Under the pieces are notes generated by a model. It ran no database searches, was not told where the DNA came from, and was given only the letters and a program-made list of their open reading frames with translations. A stretch of DNA of 10,973 bases, from NCBI GenBank assembly GCA_019239785.1, contig JAFAZM010000136.1:1-10973 (forward strand). The letters are read 5' to 3'. The position numbers and the translations under genes were made by a program. The DNA comes from Sphingomonadaceae bacterium. Its GTDB lineage: Bacteria; Pseudomonadota; Alphaproteobacteria; Sphingomonadales; Sphingomonadaceae. Shown piece by piece: positions 1-7,519 of this stretch. The first letter of the stretch is position 1, and each line of letters begins with the position of its first letter.

Positions 1-1491
1 GCGACGGGAAAAGCAATGATCTTCAGCCGCTACAAGGGCACGCCGCCTTCGGTCAGCGCCTGGCTCAGTGCCGAAGTCGACCGCACCGCAGCCCGGCACC
101 AGAAGCGCGGTTCCGCCTTCAAGAGCCAAGCCTATTTGAGGCCCGACCTTAAGCATCCCTGGCCGCTCGTGGCCATGTTCATGCCGTGGCCGCGACTGTC
201 TGGGCTGGTCGATCCAGGCGCAGCCAAGCATGCCGACCGTGTCGATCTCCAAAAAACGATGAAGGCGGTTCTTCGAGGGGAATTGAAAGATGCCGGGGTT
301 CGTGTGGCGAGGCGGAATGTCCCTGGCCGCAAGACTTGGCAGCTCGCCTTCGCACTCGAGCGCAAGCTCGGAGGTCAAGCGATGGCGGATGCCGTGATCC
401 GCAAGACGCTGGGCCGCAAACCCACCGAAGCTTGGAACCAGGCGGACACAATCGAGACAATCAGCGAACGCGAATTGTCGGAGCTCACCCGTTGGCTGGT
501 CGGGATGCCGGGTCCGGTGGTTGCTCGGCTGTTGAAGCGACACGATCCCGATTTGCTCCTCGATCCCGACGGGCTGATCCGATCGTTCAGATTCAGCTGG
601 AGCAAACTTCGCGTCTACCTCGGCCAGCGATATTTCGCGTCCGCTGTCCTTGGCGGGAGGGTCGGCAAGCCAAGAAGCGGCTATCCGGCCGCTTTGCGAC
701 AAGCGGTCGTGGACGGCGGGCTCGAGGCCTCGCTCGACGAGCATCTGGCGGTGATGGCGATTATCGGGGACCAGAGCCCGATCGAGACTCTGGAATCCTC
801 GCTGCTCGGCCGCCCCGGTCGGGTTCCGCGCCGCACGACCCGGCGTAACGGGCACGCGCGTGTTCACGCTGCAATTCCCTTCGTCGGTGCCGATCGGCGC
901 TCGGGCAAGCGCGAAGAAAAATTGCGGTCGGATTCCGTACGACGTGCGTTCAACTCGCCCTTCTGGCCGCATGTCATTGTCACCACTTCGGTCGGCCAAG
1001 AGGGCTTGGACTTCCACGTCTGGTGCGACCGCGTCATTCATTGGGACCTGCCGCGCGATCCGGTTGACTTTGAGCAGCGCGAGGGCCGCATAGCCCGCTA
1101 CGCGAGCATCTGCGTCCGCCGCGCGCTCGCCAAAGCCCACGACCGCGTTGCCTTCGCTGAATGGCAGAGCCCGTTCGCAGCGATCCTTGCCGCGGCGCGT
1201 GCAGCACCGGGCGAGGGCCTCGGGCTCGCGAGGTGGTGGGCTCCACCCGGTCACCTCCCGTCGAGCGTTACATTTGCCTTGCCGTTCAGCCTTGGCACCA
1301 AGCGCCTTGCCGAGCTTCGCGACGATCTCGTCACCTATCGGCTCGCGCTCGGCCAGCCGGAGCCTAAGAGATTCGAGGAACTGATAAAGCATTTCGGCCT
1401 CGATCAACGGGCAGCGCGGGCACTTGCGCTTAACCTCTCACCTGCGGTGGCGCTTGACGACCATTCCTCCAGGGTAACGACGAAGGGCTGA
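1..1491 (+). CDS. C-terminal part of a large SF2 helicase, defence/mobile-region type (5' end outside window)
   Basis: The frame is open from base 1, so the ATG at 16 is probably internal and the N-terminal ATPase lobe lies upstream. What remains is the second RecA-like lobe. A motif IV-like stretch (IFSRYKGTP) is at about 19-45, motif V (TTSVGQEGLDF) at 982-1014 and motif VI (QREGRIARY) at 1075-1101, so an ATP-dependent nucleic-acid translocase is likely. About 310 residues separate motifs IV and V, far more than in a compact helicase. That long insert, the FNSPFWP stretch before motif V and the YRLALGQP segment near the C terminus match, from memory, large helicase-related proteins found in genomic islands and phage-defence loci. 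The usual basic segment after motif VI (like YKGHAVRKN) is diverged here to YASICVRRAL. The gene looks less GC-rich than its neighbours, which fits horizontal transfer. Family assignment as SF2 is secure; a defence role is inference. Confidence 0.82.
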   Translation, partial: ATGKAMIFSRYKGTPPSVSAWLSAEVDRTAARHQKRGSAFKSQAYLRPDLKHPWPLVAMFMPWPRLSGLVDPGAAKHADRVDLQKTMKAVLRGELKDAGVRVARRNVPGRKTWQLAFALERKLGGQAMADAVIRKTLGRKPTEAWNQADTIETISERELSELTRWLVGMPGPVVARLLKRHDPDLLLDPDGLIRSFRFSWSKLRVYLGQRYFASAVLGGRVGKPRSGYPAALRQAVVDGGLEASLDEHLAVMAIIGDQSPIETLESSLLGRPGRVPRRTTRRNGHARVHAAIPFVGADRRSGKREEKLRSDSVRRAFNSPFWPHVIVTTSVGQEGLDFHVWCDRVIHWDLPRDPVDFEQREGRIARYASICVRRALAKAHDRVAFAEWQSPFAAILAAARAAPGEGLGLARWWAPPGHLPSSVTFALPFSLGTKRLAELRDDLVTYRLALGQPEPKRFEELIKHFGLDQRAARALALNLSPAVALDDHSSRVTTKG

Positions 1492-1551
1492 TCGGCTCAG
1501 ATATCGCGGTGATCGGCGCTGGCCGGGTCGGTCGGTCCTAGTTCGGCTAGA

Positions 1552-1580
1552 CGAAGGGGAGAAGCTTAGCCTTCGAATTT
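1552..1580 (+). terminator. weak hairpin downstream of the helicase gene
   Basis: CGAAGG (1552-1557) can pair with CCTTCG (1570-1575) across a 12-base loop, followed by AATTT. It lies about 60 bases after the helicase stop. The stem is short and the T-run poor, so this is only a possible terminator. The rest of the gap 1492-1755 holds no gene that I can support. Confidence 0.2.
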
Positions 1581-1718
1581 TAGAACGGACGGTCAGCAAC
1601 TGGCCAAAACTGCCCTTGGAGCCCCTTGACGGTAATGAGAACAAAACCTAAACATGCGAAATCGATGATTGACCCTGCGCCCGCGGCAGATGGGCAGAAA
1701 CGCTGGAGGGCAGCGCCC

Positions 1719-1751
1719 GCGTATTATAGCGCGTATTTACGCAAAATACGC
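1719..1751. repeat. GCGTATT cluster: two direct copies and one inverted copy beside ppx
   Basis: GCGTATT occurs at 1719-1725 and again at 1731-1737, a 12-base period. The second copy also forms a perfect 8-base inverted repeat with AAATACGC at 1744-1751, around a 5-base centre (ACGCA). The cluster ends 4 bases from the ppx stop codon and is strikingly AT-rich for this genome. No T-run follows the stem on either strand, so it is not a standard intrinsic terminator. Paired arms around a short centre resemble tyrosine-recombinase core sites or a protein-binding operator; either role is inference. Confidence 0.5.
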
Positions 1752-1755
1752 TAAA

Positions 1756-3210
1756 TCAGGACGCCGCCATTTCCGGCCGCAGCCCCAATTCGCCGGCGAG
1801 GATCTTGAGCCGCCGCTCCACCGTCTCGCCGAGCAAAGCGGCGTCGCGCTTGCCGATCTCCAGCCTCAACGTCTCGCCGTCGCGGCTCAGCCGACTCTTC
1901 CTCAGGCATTCCGCCACGCCCCCGCTGAGCCGCTGCCCGAGCCGCATCGCGAAGCCCCAATTCGCCGCCCGCTTCAGCTTGTCAGCGCTGCAAAGCGCCG
2001 CGATCTTCGGGTAGGGCAGCTCGCGGCCGCCGCCGAAATTGCAGAACAGGGCCTGGGCGAGCATCACCCGGCCGGGCGCGTCGATCGCAACCCAATTGCC
2101 GTGCAGCGCCATGTCGATGCCGCGCTCGGCCCGGAAATCCGGATGGGCGGCCCAGGCGATGTCGGAGAGCAGGCAGGCGGCGAGGCGGAGGCGCGCCATC
2201 TTCGGGCCGTCGTCGAAGGCGGGCGCGATCCAGGCGTCGAGCATGTCGCCATGCTGCTCGAAGCGGCCGAGCCCCGCCCCCGCCTCGCGCGCCGCCTCGA
2301 TCAGCGGATCGAGCGCGCGCTGATCGGGCGGCAGCTCGTCGTAGAGCAGGCCTTCGCGGATGCCGAAGCTGGAGACGATCAGCGCGCCCGGCGCGAGCGC
2401 GCCGACCAGGGCCTCGAGCAGGAGGTTGGCATTGGGCAGGGTCGGAAAGCGGGAGACCGAGATCGCCTGGATGTCGCGGATCGCACCTTTGTCGAGCTTC
2501 GCGAGCGCCGCCTTGAGGTCGGCCGGCCGGTCGATCGGCATGTCGTGCTGGTGGGTGATCGGCAGCGGATGGTCGGTCAGCGCCATCTCCAGCCGGGCCA
2601 GCGCGCGCCAGGAGCCGCCGACCATGTAGAAGGGCCGCCCCGCCGCCGCGCCAGCGAAGCCGGCGCCTGCCACCGCCCTGGCGACCTTCTTCGCGAAGGA
2701 ACCCTCGCCCTTGGCGGCAAGCGCGTCGAGGCGGAGCACCCCGAGCGGCAAGGAGGCGCTGCGGCCGACGCGGCCGCCCGAGACCTCGACCAGCTCCAGG
2801 CTGCCGCCGCCGAGGTCGCCGACGATCCCGTCCGCATCCGGGATCGCGGAGAGCACCCCCTCCCCCGCATATTGCCCTTCCTCCTCGCCCGAGAGGGTGC
2901 GCGGCGCGAAGCCGAGCCTGCGGACGCGGGCGAGGAAGGCGGCGCCGTTCGAGGCCTCGCGCACCGCCGCGGTGGCGACGACGCGGGTGCGCACGACGCC
3001 CAATTGCTTCACCAGCAGACGGAAGCGGTCGAGCGCGGCGAGCGCCCGTTCCTGCGCCGCCTCGCCGATCGCGCCCACCTCGCGGCCGAGCCCGGCCAGC
3101 ACCTTCTCGTTGAAGATGACCGACGGGATCCGCTTCGCCCCCGAATAGACGACGAGGCGGACCGAGTTGGACCCGATGTCGATGATCGCGACCGGTTTCT
3201 CGGCGAACAT
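1756..3210 (-). CDS. ppx: exopolyphosphatase, Ppx/GppA family
   Basis: A 484-residue cytoplasmic enzyme of the Ppx/GppA phosphatase family, expected to release phosphate from the ends of polyphosphate; some members also hydrolyse pppGpp. The N-terminal actin-like ATPase fold carries DIGSNSVRLVVY (11-22), ATAAVREASNG (79-89), SGEEEGQYAGEGV (107-119, with the expected catalytic Glu) and the glycine-rich loop GDLGGGSLEL (131-140). The C-terminal half fits the helical HD-like region of long Ppx proteins. Length is close to E. coli Ppx. The ATG at 3210 has no clear Shine-Dalgarno sequence, but no other ATG lies upstream in frame before the repeat. It is last in the hda-ppk-ppx series, 211 bases after ppk, so it may be co-transcribed with the enzyme that makes its substrate. 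Ppx versus GppA specificity cannot be settled from sequence alone; the ppk neighbour favours Ppx. Confidence 0.93.
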   Translation of the reverse strand: MFAEKPVAIIDIGSNSVRLVVYSGAKRIPSVIFNEKVLAGLGREVGAIGEAAQERALAALDRFRLLVKQLGVVRTRVVATAAVREASNGAAFLARVRRLGFAPRTLSGEEEGQYAGEGVLSAIPDADGIVGDLGGGSLELVEVSGGRVGRSASLPLGVLRLDALAAKGEGSFAKKVARAVAGAGFAGAAAGRPFYMVGGSWRALARLEMALTDHPLPITHQHDMPIDRPADLKAALAKLDKGAIRDIQAISVSRFPTLPNANLLLEALVGALAPGALIVSSFGIREGLLYDELPPDQRALDPLIEAAREAGAGLGRFEQHGDMLDAWIAPAFDDGPKMARLRLAACLLSDIAWAAHPDFRAERGIDMALHGNWVAIDAPGRVMLAQALFCNFGGGRELPYPKIAALCSADKLKRAANWGFAMRLGQRLSGGVAECLRKSRLSRDGETLRLEIGKRDAALLGETVERRLKILAGELGLRPEMAAS

Positions 3211-3253
3211 CAGGCGGGGTATTCCGGGATGCCAGCGGCGCTCCGCCCATAGC

Positions 3254-3383
3254 TCCTCCCCTGCAAGGGGAGGGGGACCAGCGCAGCTGGTGGAGGGGTA
3301 TCAGCGTCCGAGGACATTCTCTTGCGCCGACACCCCACCACCACCGCCTTCGGCGGCGGTCCCCCTCCCCTTTCAGGGGAGGA
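3254..3383. repeat. REPIN-like pair of inverted palindromic repeats between ppk and ppx
   Basis: Two related palindromic units face each other: 3254-3302 and, in reverse orientation, 3329-3383, with a 26-base spacer. Each holds a perfect 8-base hairpin (CCTCCCCT and AGGGGAGG, at 3255-3273 with loop GCA and at 3364-3382 with loop TTC), followed inwards by GGGGACC, a second small stem and a GGTGGNGGGGTRTC end. The inner stems differ (CCAGC/GCTGG on the left, a CCGCC/GGCGG type on the right). Similar elements are common in sphingomonad genomes. Lying in the transcript between two genes, the hairpins could stabilise or attenuate the message and lower ppx relative to ppk. No RAYT transposase gene, the usual mobiliser of REP elements, is in the window. 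Confidence 0.85.
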
Positions 3384-3421
3384 TTTGGTGCCGCGACTAG
3401 GAGGTCGGATCACTTCGCGTT

Positions 3422-5596
3422 CTACAGCAGGTGGCGCGGGATGGTGAGCTTGGTCGGCGTCGCGCCGCTCGAGCCAAGGGCGGCGCCGCGGCCGGAGAGC
3501 GACGGGTTGGTCATGAAATATTGGTGCAGGTTGAACGGCTTCTCGTCCGGCCCCGGGGTCAGGCGCGTATAGCTGCCGTCGGCGTTGAGCCGCCAGCTCT
3601 GCTCGTTGTCGATAATGTTGGCGACCATCACCTGGTCGAGGATCTGAGCGTGGACGGTGTCGTTCCCGATCGGCAGCGCATATTCGACGCGCCTGTCGAA
3701 ATTGCGGGGCATCCAGTCGGCCGAGGAGATCAGCACCTTCGCCTCGCGGTTCGGCAAGGCGTCGCCATTGCCGAAGCACCAGATCCGGCTGTGCTCGAGG
3801 AAGCGGCCGACGATCGACTTGACGCTGATATTCTCGGAAAGGCCGGGCACGCCGGGCCTCAGGCAGCAGATGCCGCGGATGACCAGGTCGACGTCGACGC
3901 CGGCCTGGCTCGCCTCGTAGAGCTTGTCGATGATCTGGGCGTCGACCAGCGAGTTCATCTTCGCCCAGATGCCCGCCTCGCGGCCGGCGCGGGCATTCTC
4001 GATCTCGCGGTCGATCAGTGCGGCGAGCTGCTCGCGCATGTTGAGCGGCGACATCGAGATCAGCTCCAGCCCGCGCGGCTCGATATAGCCGGTGATATAG
4101 TTGAAGATGTCGGCGACGTCGGAGCTCACCCTGGGATCGGCGGTGAAGAAGCTGAGATCGGTATAGATGCGCGCGGTGACCGGGTGGTAATTGCCGGTGC
4201 CGAGGTGGCAATAGGTGCGGTAGGCGCCCTCCTCGCGGCGCACGACCATCGACATCTTGGCGTGCGTCTTCCATTCGATGAAGCCGTAGACGACCTGGAC
4301 GCCGGCGCGCTCCAGCGCGCTCGCCCACATCAAATTCTGCTCCTCGTCGAAGCGGGCCTTGAGCTCGACCACCGCGGTCACCGACTTGCCCGCCTCGGCG
4401 GCGGCGATCAGGGCGTTGATCACCGCGGATTGCTTGCCGGCGCGGTAGAGGGTCTGCTTGATCGCGAGCACGTCGGGATCGGCCGCCGCCTGCTGCAGGA
4501 AGGCCAGGACGACGTCGAAGCTCTCATAAGGATGGTGGACGACGATGTCCTTGGCGCGGATCGCGGCGAAGCAGTCGCCGTCATATTCGCGGATCCGCTC
4601 GGGGAAGCGCGGGCTGAAGGGGGTGAACTTGAGGTCCGGCCGGTCCTCGTCGACCAGCAAAGAGAGGTCGGCGATGCCGAGGAAGCCGGTCGATTCGAAC
4701 ACCAAAGCGTCGCTTGCGTTCAGCCCCTCGCGCACCAGGGCCTCGAGGTCGTCCGGAATGTCCGCTTCCAGCTTCAGCCGGATCACCCGGCCGCGCCGCC
4801 GGCGCTTCAGCGCGGTGCGGTAATAGCGGACCAGATCCTCGGCCTCTTCCTCGATCTCGATGTCGCTGTCGCGGATCACCCGAAAGGCGCCGCCGCCGAG
4901 CAGGGTGTAGCCGGGGAAGAGCTTGGCGATCTGGCGCCGGATCAGGGTCTCGATCGGCACGTAGCGCGCCGCCTCGCCGGGCAGGCGCAGGAAGCGCGGC
5001 AAGGTCGGCGGGATCATCAGCAATTCGCGAATCGGCTCGTCGTCCGAGGGCCGCTTGAGGTCGAAGATGAGCGAGAAGCTCTTGTTCGGGATGAACGGGA
5101 AGGGATGGGCCGGGTCGATCGCCTGCGGGGTCAGCACGCGCGAGATATGGTCGTCGAACTGGCGCTCCAGCCATTCGTCCTCGGCGTCGCTGATCTCGTC
5201 ATTGGAAAGGACGGCGACGCCCGCCTCGCGCAATTTCTCGCGCAGGGCCGCCCAGACCTGCTGCTGGCTCGCGGTGAGCGCGTCCGCCTCGGCGGCGATC
5301 GCGGCGAGCTGCTGGCTCGGATTGAGGCCGTCGTCCGACGCCTCCTCGATGCCGGCCAGCTGCTGGCCCTTCAGGCCGGCGACCCGGACCATGAAGAATT
5401 CGTCGAGATTGTTGCCCGAGATGGAGAGGAAGCGCAGCCGCTCGAGCAGAGGATGCGCCTCGTTCGTCGCCTCCTCGAGCACGCGGCGGTTGAAGGCGAG
5501 CCAGCTCAGCTCGCGGTTGAAGTAGAGCGACGGGCGCGCGTCGGCAGGGCCGGCGGCGTCGGCATCGTTAGCGGCCTTGGCGGCGTGCGCGTTCAT
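3422..5596 (-). CDS. ppk1: polyphosphate kinase 1
   Basis: Reversibly transfers the terminal phosphate of ATP to growing inorganic polyphosphate through a phosphohistidine intermediate. The 724-residue product is complete (E. coli Ppk has 688). The N domain has YFNRELSWLAFNRRVLEEA (about 25-43) and NLDEFFMVRVAGLK. The head domain has AIDPAHPFPFIPNKS. The two catalytic-domain histidines are present: His445 in WKTHAKMSM, matching E. coli His435, and His602 in LEHSRIW, matching His592; the constant offset of 10 supports the alignment. HLGTGNYHPVTARIYTD follows the first. The first 20 or so residues are Ala/Asp-rich and probably disordered. The ATG overlaps the hda stop (ATGA at 5593-5596), which fixes the start and suggests translational coupling. 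A palindromic repeat pair and ppx follow. Confidence 0.97.
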   Translation of the reverse strand: MNAHAAKAANDADAAGPADARPSLYFNRELSWLAFNRRVLEEATNEAHPLLERLRFLSISGNNLDEFFMVRVAGLKGQQLAGIEEASDDGLNPSQQLAAIAAEADALTASQQQVWAALREKLREAGVAVLSNDEISDAEDEWLERQFDDHISRVLTPQAIDPAHPFPFIPNKSFSLIFDLKRPSDDEPIRELLMIPPTLPRFLRLPGEAARYVPIETLIRRQIAKLFPGYTLLGGGAFRVIRDSDIEIEEEAEDLVRYYRTALKRRRRGRVIRLKLEADIPDDLEALVREGLNASDALVFESTGFLGIADLSLLVDEDRPDLKFTPFSPRFPERIREYDGDCFAAIRAKDIVVHHPYESFDVVLAFLQQAAADPDVLAIKQTLYRAGKQSAVINALIAAAEAGKSVTAVVELKARFDEEQNLMWASALERAGVQVVYGFIEWKTHAKMSMVVRREEGAYRTYCHLGTGNYHPVTARIYTDLSFFTADPRVSSDVADIFNYITGYIEPRGLELISMSPLNMREQLAALIDREIENARAGREAGIWAKMNSLVDAQIIDKLYEASQAGVDVDLVIRGICCLRPGVPGLSENISVKSIVGRFLEHSRIWCFGNGDALPNREAKVLISSADWMPRNFDRRVEYALPIGNDTVHAQILDQVMVANIIDNEQSWRLNADGSYTRLTPGPDEKPFNLHQYFMTNPSLSGRGAALGSSGATPTKLTIPRHLL

Positions 5597-6213
5597 CCAC
5601 TCTTCCTCGCCCGCTCGATCAGCCCGGCCTCGTCGAGGGCGCGCTTGGCCAGCGGCACGGTCATCCGGCGATGATGCGACAGCATCACCCGGTCGAGGAT
5701 ATCAACGACCATGATGACGGAAATATAAGACCGTTCGATCCGCGGGACCAGATAGGCGCCGAGCTCGGGCGGGGCGGCGATGCCGCGGTCGCCGAGCAAT
5801 TTCACGATCAGCTGGCCGATCAGCGCATCGTCGGGGGCGCCGATCTCGACCTGGGGCGTCGCCGCGAGCCGCGAGCGCAGGTCCGGCAGCTTCACCTGCC
5901 ATGCGGGCGGCGGCGCGTCGGCGATGATCAGCAGCGGCTTGCGCCGGGCCTGGGCGTCGTTCCAGGCGTGGAACAGGGCCTCCTCGTCATGGTCCTCGGC
6001 ATCGTCGAACAGGCGGCCGCCGGTCTTGCGCACGAAGATGCGGCCGAGCAGGGAGCGCCCCGACTTGCGCGGGCCGGTGATCAGGGTCGCCATCACCGGC
6101 CAGAGCGACCAGCGGGTGAGATGCTCGAAGACGGCGCGATTGGCGTCGGAGAGGAGGAAATCCTCCTCCTTGTCGGGCACGGGCCAGGCGAACGGAAGCG
6201 CGATCTGGTTCAC
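5593..6213 (-). CDS. hdaA: HdaA, DnaA-related regulator of replication initiation
   Basis: Hda-type proteins bind the DNA polymerase sliding clamp and promote hydrolysis of DnaA-bound ATP, preventing re-initiation. The GTG at 6213 gives 206 residues. It is chosen because it follows GGAGG at a 10-base spacing and puts a clamp-binding motif at the very N terminus (QIALPF, residues 3-8), as expected for Hda. A Walker A-like loop, GPRKSGRS (47-54), has Arg where Lys is usual, as I recall also for E. coli Hda. The Walker B position (PLLIIADAPP, 93-102) lacks the standard acidic pair. LPDLRSRLAA (109-118) and IERSYISVIMVVDILDR (159-175) match the lid region of DnaA-like AAA+ proteins. The protein lacks the DnaA DNA-binding domain. 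It starts 20 bases after the upstream membrane-protein gene and overlaps ppk by ATGA. Confidence 0.88.
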   Translation of the reverse strand: MNQIALPFAWPVPDKEEDFLLSDANRAVFEHLTRWSLWPVMATLITGPRKSGRSLLGRIFVRKTGGRLFDDAEDHDEEALFHAWNDAQARRKPLLIIADAPPPAWQVKLPDLRSRLAATPQVEIGAPDDALIGQLIVKLLGDRGIAAPPELGAYLVPRIERSYISVIMVVDILDRVMLSHHRRMTVPLAKRALDEAGLIERARKSG

Positions 6214-6223
6214 GTCGAGGGCC

Positions 6224-6228
6224 CCTCC
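6224..6228 (-). promoter_or_regulatory. ribosome binding site that sets the hdaA GTG start
   Basis: GGAGG on the minus strand lies 10 bases upstream of GTG at 6213, inside a purine run that begins at the stop codon of the preceding gene. It is the strongest Shine-Dalgarno match near a start in this cluster. It supports the GTG over other starts in the long open frame that extends upstream through the neighbouring gene. Confidence 0.6.
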
Positions 6229-6233
6229 CCCTT

Positions 6234-7460
6234 TCAGCGCGAGATCCTCAACGTGGTTCCGTTCACCACCTGCACCTGCCAGCCCTGCGCCTGGAGCGCG
6301 GCCTGGATGGCTGCGGCATCGCCGGTGAAGGTGACCCGCATCAACGAGGTGCCGCCGAGCGCCAGGCTGGTGGTGATCGCGGAGGTGACGCCGGTCGCGC
6401 GGCTGACCGAGACCTCGGCCTGCTGGACCGCGCCAGCGTCCGGGGTCGAAACCTGGATGTTGAAGGTGGTCGTCGCGATCGCGGGAACCTGCGCGCCCAT
6501 CTCCTCGGGAGCCGCGGCCGCTTCGGGCTGCTCCTCCGGCGGCAGCTGCGGCAGCGGCGGCTGGATGATCACCAGGGTCGGATCGGGCCGGATCAGGCCC
6601 TGCTGGAAGGCCTGGGTGTAGAGCAGGTCGAGCCGCCTGATCCCTTCGTTCAGCATCGCCGGGATTTCGGCGCTGTTGCGTGCGGCGAGCTGGAAGCGGC
6701 CGATGAAGATATTGTCGGGGCCGTAGCGCGCGGTGAAGATGCCGACCGCCGGGCCGCCCGGATAGAGCCGGCGCAGGTCGAGCTCGGGCACGACGATGTC
6801 GGCGGCGCCATATTGATCGAGCAGCATCCGCCACCAGCCGCGCCCGCGCCGCTGGGTCTGGGCGTAATTGAGCACGAGCGGATCGATGCCGGAGCCGATC
6901 GGGCGGACGTAATCGATCGCGCTGCCGGCGGTGCGGTATTGCGCCCAGGCGCGCTGCCAGTCGTTGCGGAACTCGAAGCTGTAGGCCGAGGAGCCCGTGG
7001 TCATCACCGGGATCACCAGCATCAGCGCCGAGCGCTGGACGTCGCCGGAGACGCCGAGCATCTGGCCGGTGCGGGCGCGGTCGAAGAGCACGCCCAATCG
7101 GGCGATATAGCGGTTCGGGCCGATCTGCTCATTGTCGATGACGATGCCCGAGACGATCGAGTTCAGCACCGACTCCGACAGGTTCGGCGCCTCGGACGGC
7201 GGCCGGTTGTGGGTCCGCGCCCACAGCATCCGCCAGCCGATCGCCTGCGCGCGGCGCCAGCCTTCGATCCGGGCATGCTCCCCGCTGTCGGCGGCGACAT
7301 CGACGTCGACGCCCATGATCTCGAAATTACTCGCGCTGTCGACCGGCGGGATGCCGCGCTCCGCGCCTTCGAGCTGGGCGTAGAGCACGCCCGCGCCGAC
7401 GATCAGCAGGGCGGCGACGGCCGGAATCACAAGGGCAAGCGGGCGGCGAACGAGCTTCAC
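6234..7460 (-). CDS. membrane-anchored DUF2066-like protein with a C-terminal HMA-like region
   Basis: The 408-residue product has a single N-terminal hydrophobic segment (about 8-28) after a KLVRR basic stretch, so it is probably exported and anchored by an uncleaved signal. The periplasmic part has a conserved-looking helix with ARIEGWRRAQAIGWRMLW (63-80), similar in spirit to the start of DUF2066 domains. A proline/alanine/glutamate-rich linker lies at about 298-330. Residues 331-408 form a small alpha/beta unit that may have the ferredoxin-like fold of heavy-metal-associated domains, but it has no CxxC and no cysteine at all, so metal binding is unlikely. The start is GTG at 7460 with a weak ribosome site. 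It is first in the minus-strand cluster and probably shares a transcript with hdaA. The molecular function is unknown; the DUF2066 and HMA comparisons are from memory. Confidence 0.8.
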   Translation of the reverse strand: MKLVRRPLALVIPAVAALLIVGAGVLYAQLEGAERGIPPVDSASNFEIMGVDVDVAADSGEHARIEGWRRAQAIGWRMLWARTHNRPPSEAPNLSESVLNSIVSGIVIDNEQIGPNRYIARLGVLFDRARTGQMLGVSGDVQRSALMLVIPVMTTGSSAYSFEFRNDWQRAWAQYRTAGSAIDYVRPIGSGIDPLVLNYAQTQRRGRGWWRMLLDQYGAADIVVPELDLRRLYPGGPAVGIFTARYGPDNIFIGRFQLAARNSAEIPAMLNEGIRRLDLLYTQAFQQGLIRPDPTLVIIQPPLPQLPPEEQPEAAAAPEEMGAQVPAIATTTFNIQVSTPDAGAVQQAEVSVSRATGVTSAITTSLALGGTSLMRVTFTGDAAAIQAALQAQGWQVQVVNGTTLRISR

Positions 7461-7519
7461 GCGGGTCTTTTGGCGAGTTGGCCGTGGAAATCCAAGCGCG
7501 TTCTGGGTAGGCCGCGCTG
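7461..7519. promoter_or_regulatory. divergent intergenic region between the hdaA cluster and purM
   Basis: These 59 bases separate two head-to-head genes, so both clusters need promoters here or inside each other's 5' ends. I see no convincing -35/-10 pair on either strand, no PurR-like palindrome and no purine riboswitch, which would not fit in this space. The functional claim rests on gene arrangement only. Confidence 0.4.

Noticed and set aside
1626..1654. TTGACG followed 17 bases later by TAAACA, a possible sigma-70 promoter facing right
   Set aside because: The -10 match is poor and only the antisense of ppx lies downstream, so there is no gene for it to serve.
1492..1755. Possible tRNA or small RNA in the gap before ppx, as an island attachment target
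   Set aside because: I found no cloverleaf, no TTCGA-type T-arm in context and no CCA end.
1982..3250. ATG at 3250 with a GGAGG just upstream, a possible alternative start near ppx
   Set aside because: It is out of frame with ppx, and the GGAGG is part of the palindromic repeat. The resulting 422-codon product is Arg-rich shadow sequence.
1669..3252. A 527-codon plus-strand open frame across ppx
   Set aside because: It is antisense to a ppx gene with all family motifs; its product is low-complexity and Arg/Ala/Glu-rich, as expected from an opposite strand at high GC.
3431..5674. A 747-codon plus-strand open frame across ppk
   Set aside because: It mirrors ppk1, which is unmistakable on the other strand. 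Long stop-free antisense frames are common in GC-rich genomes.
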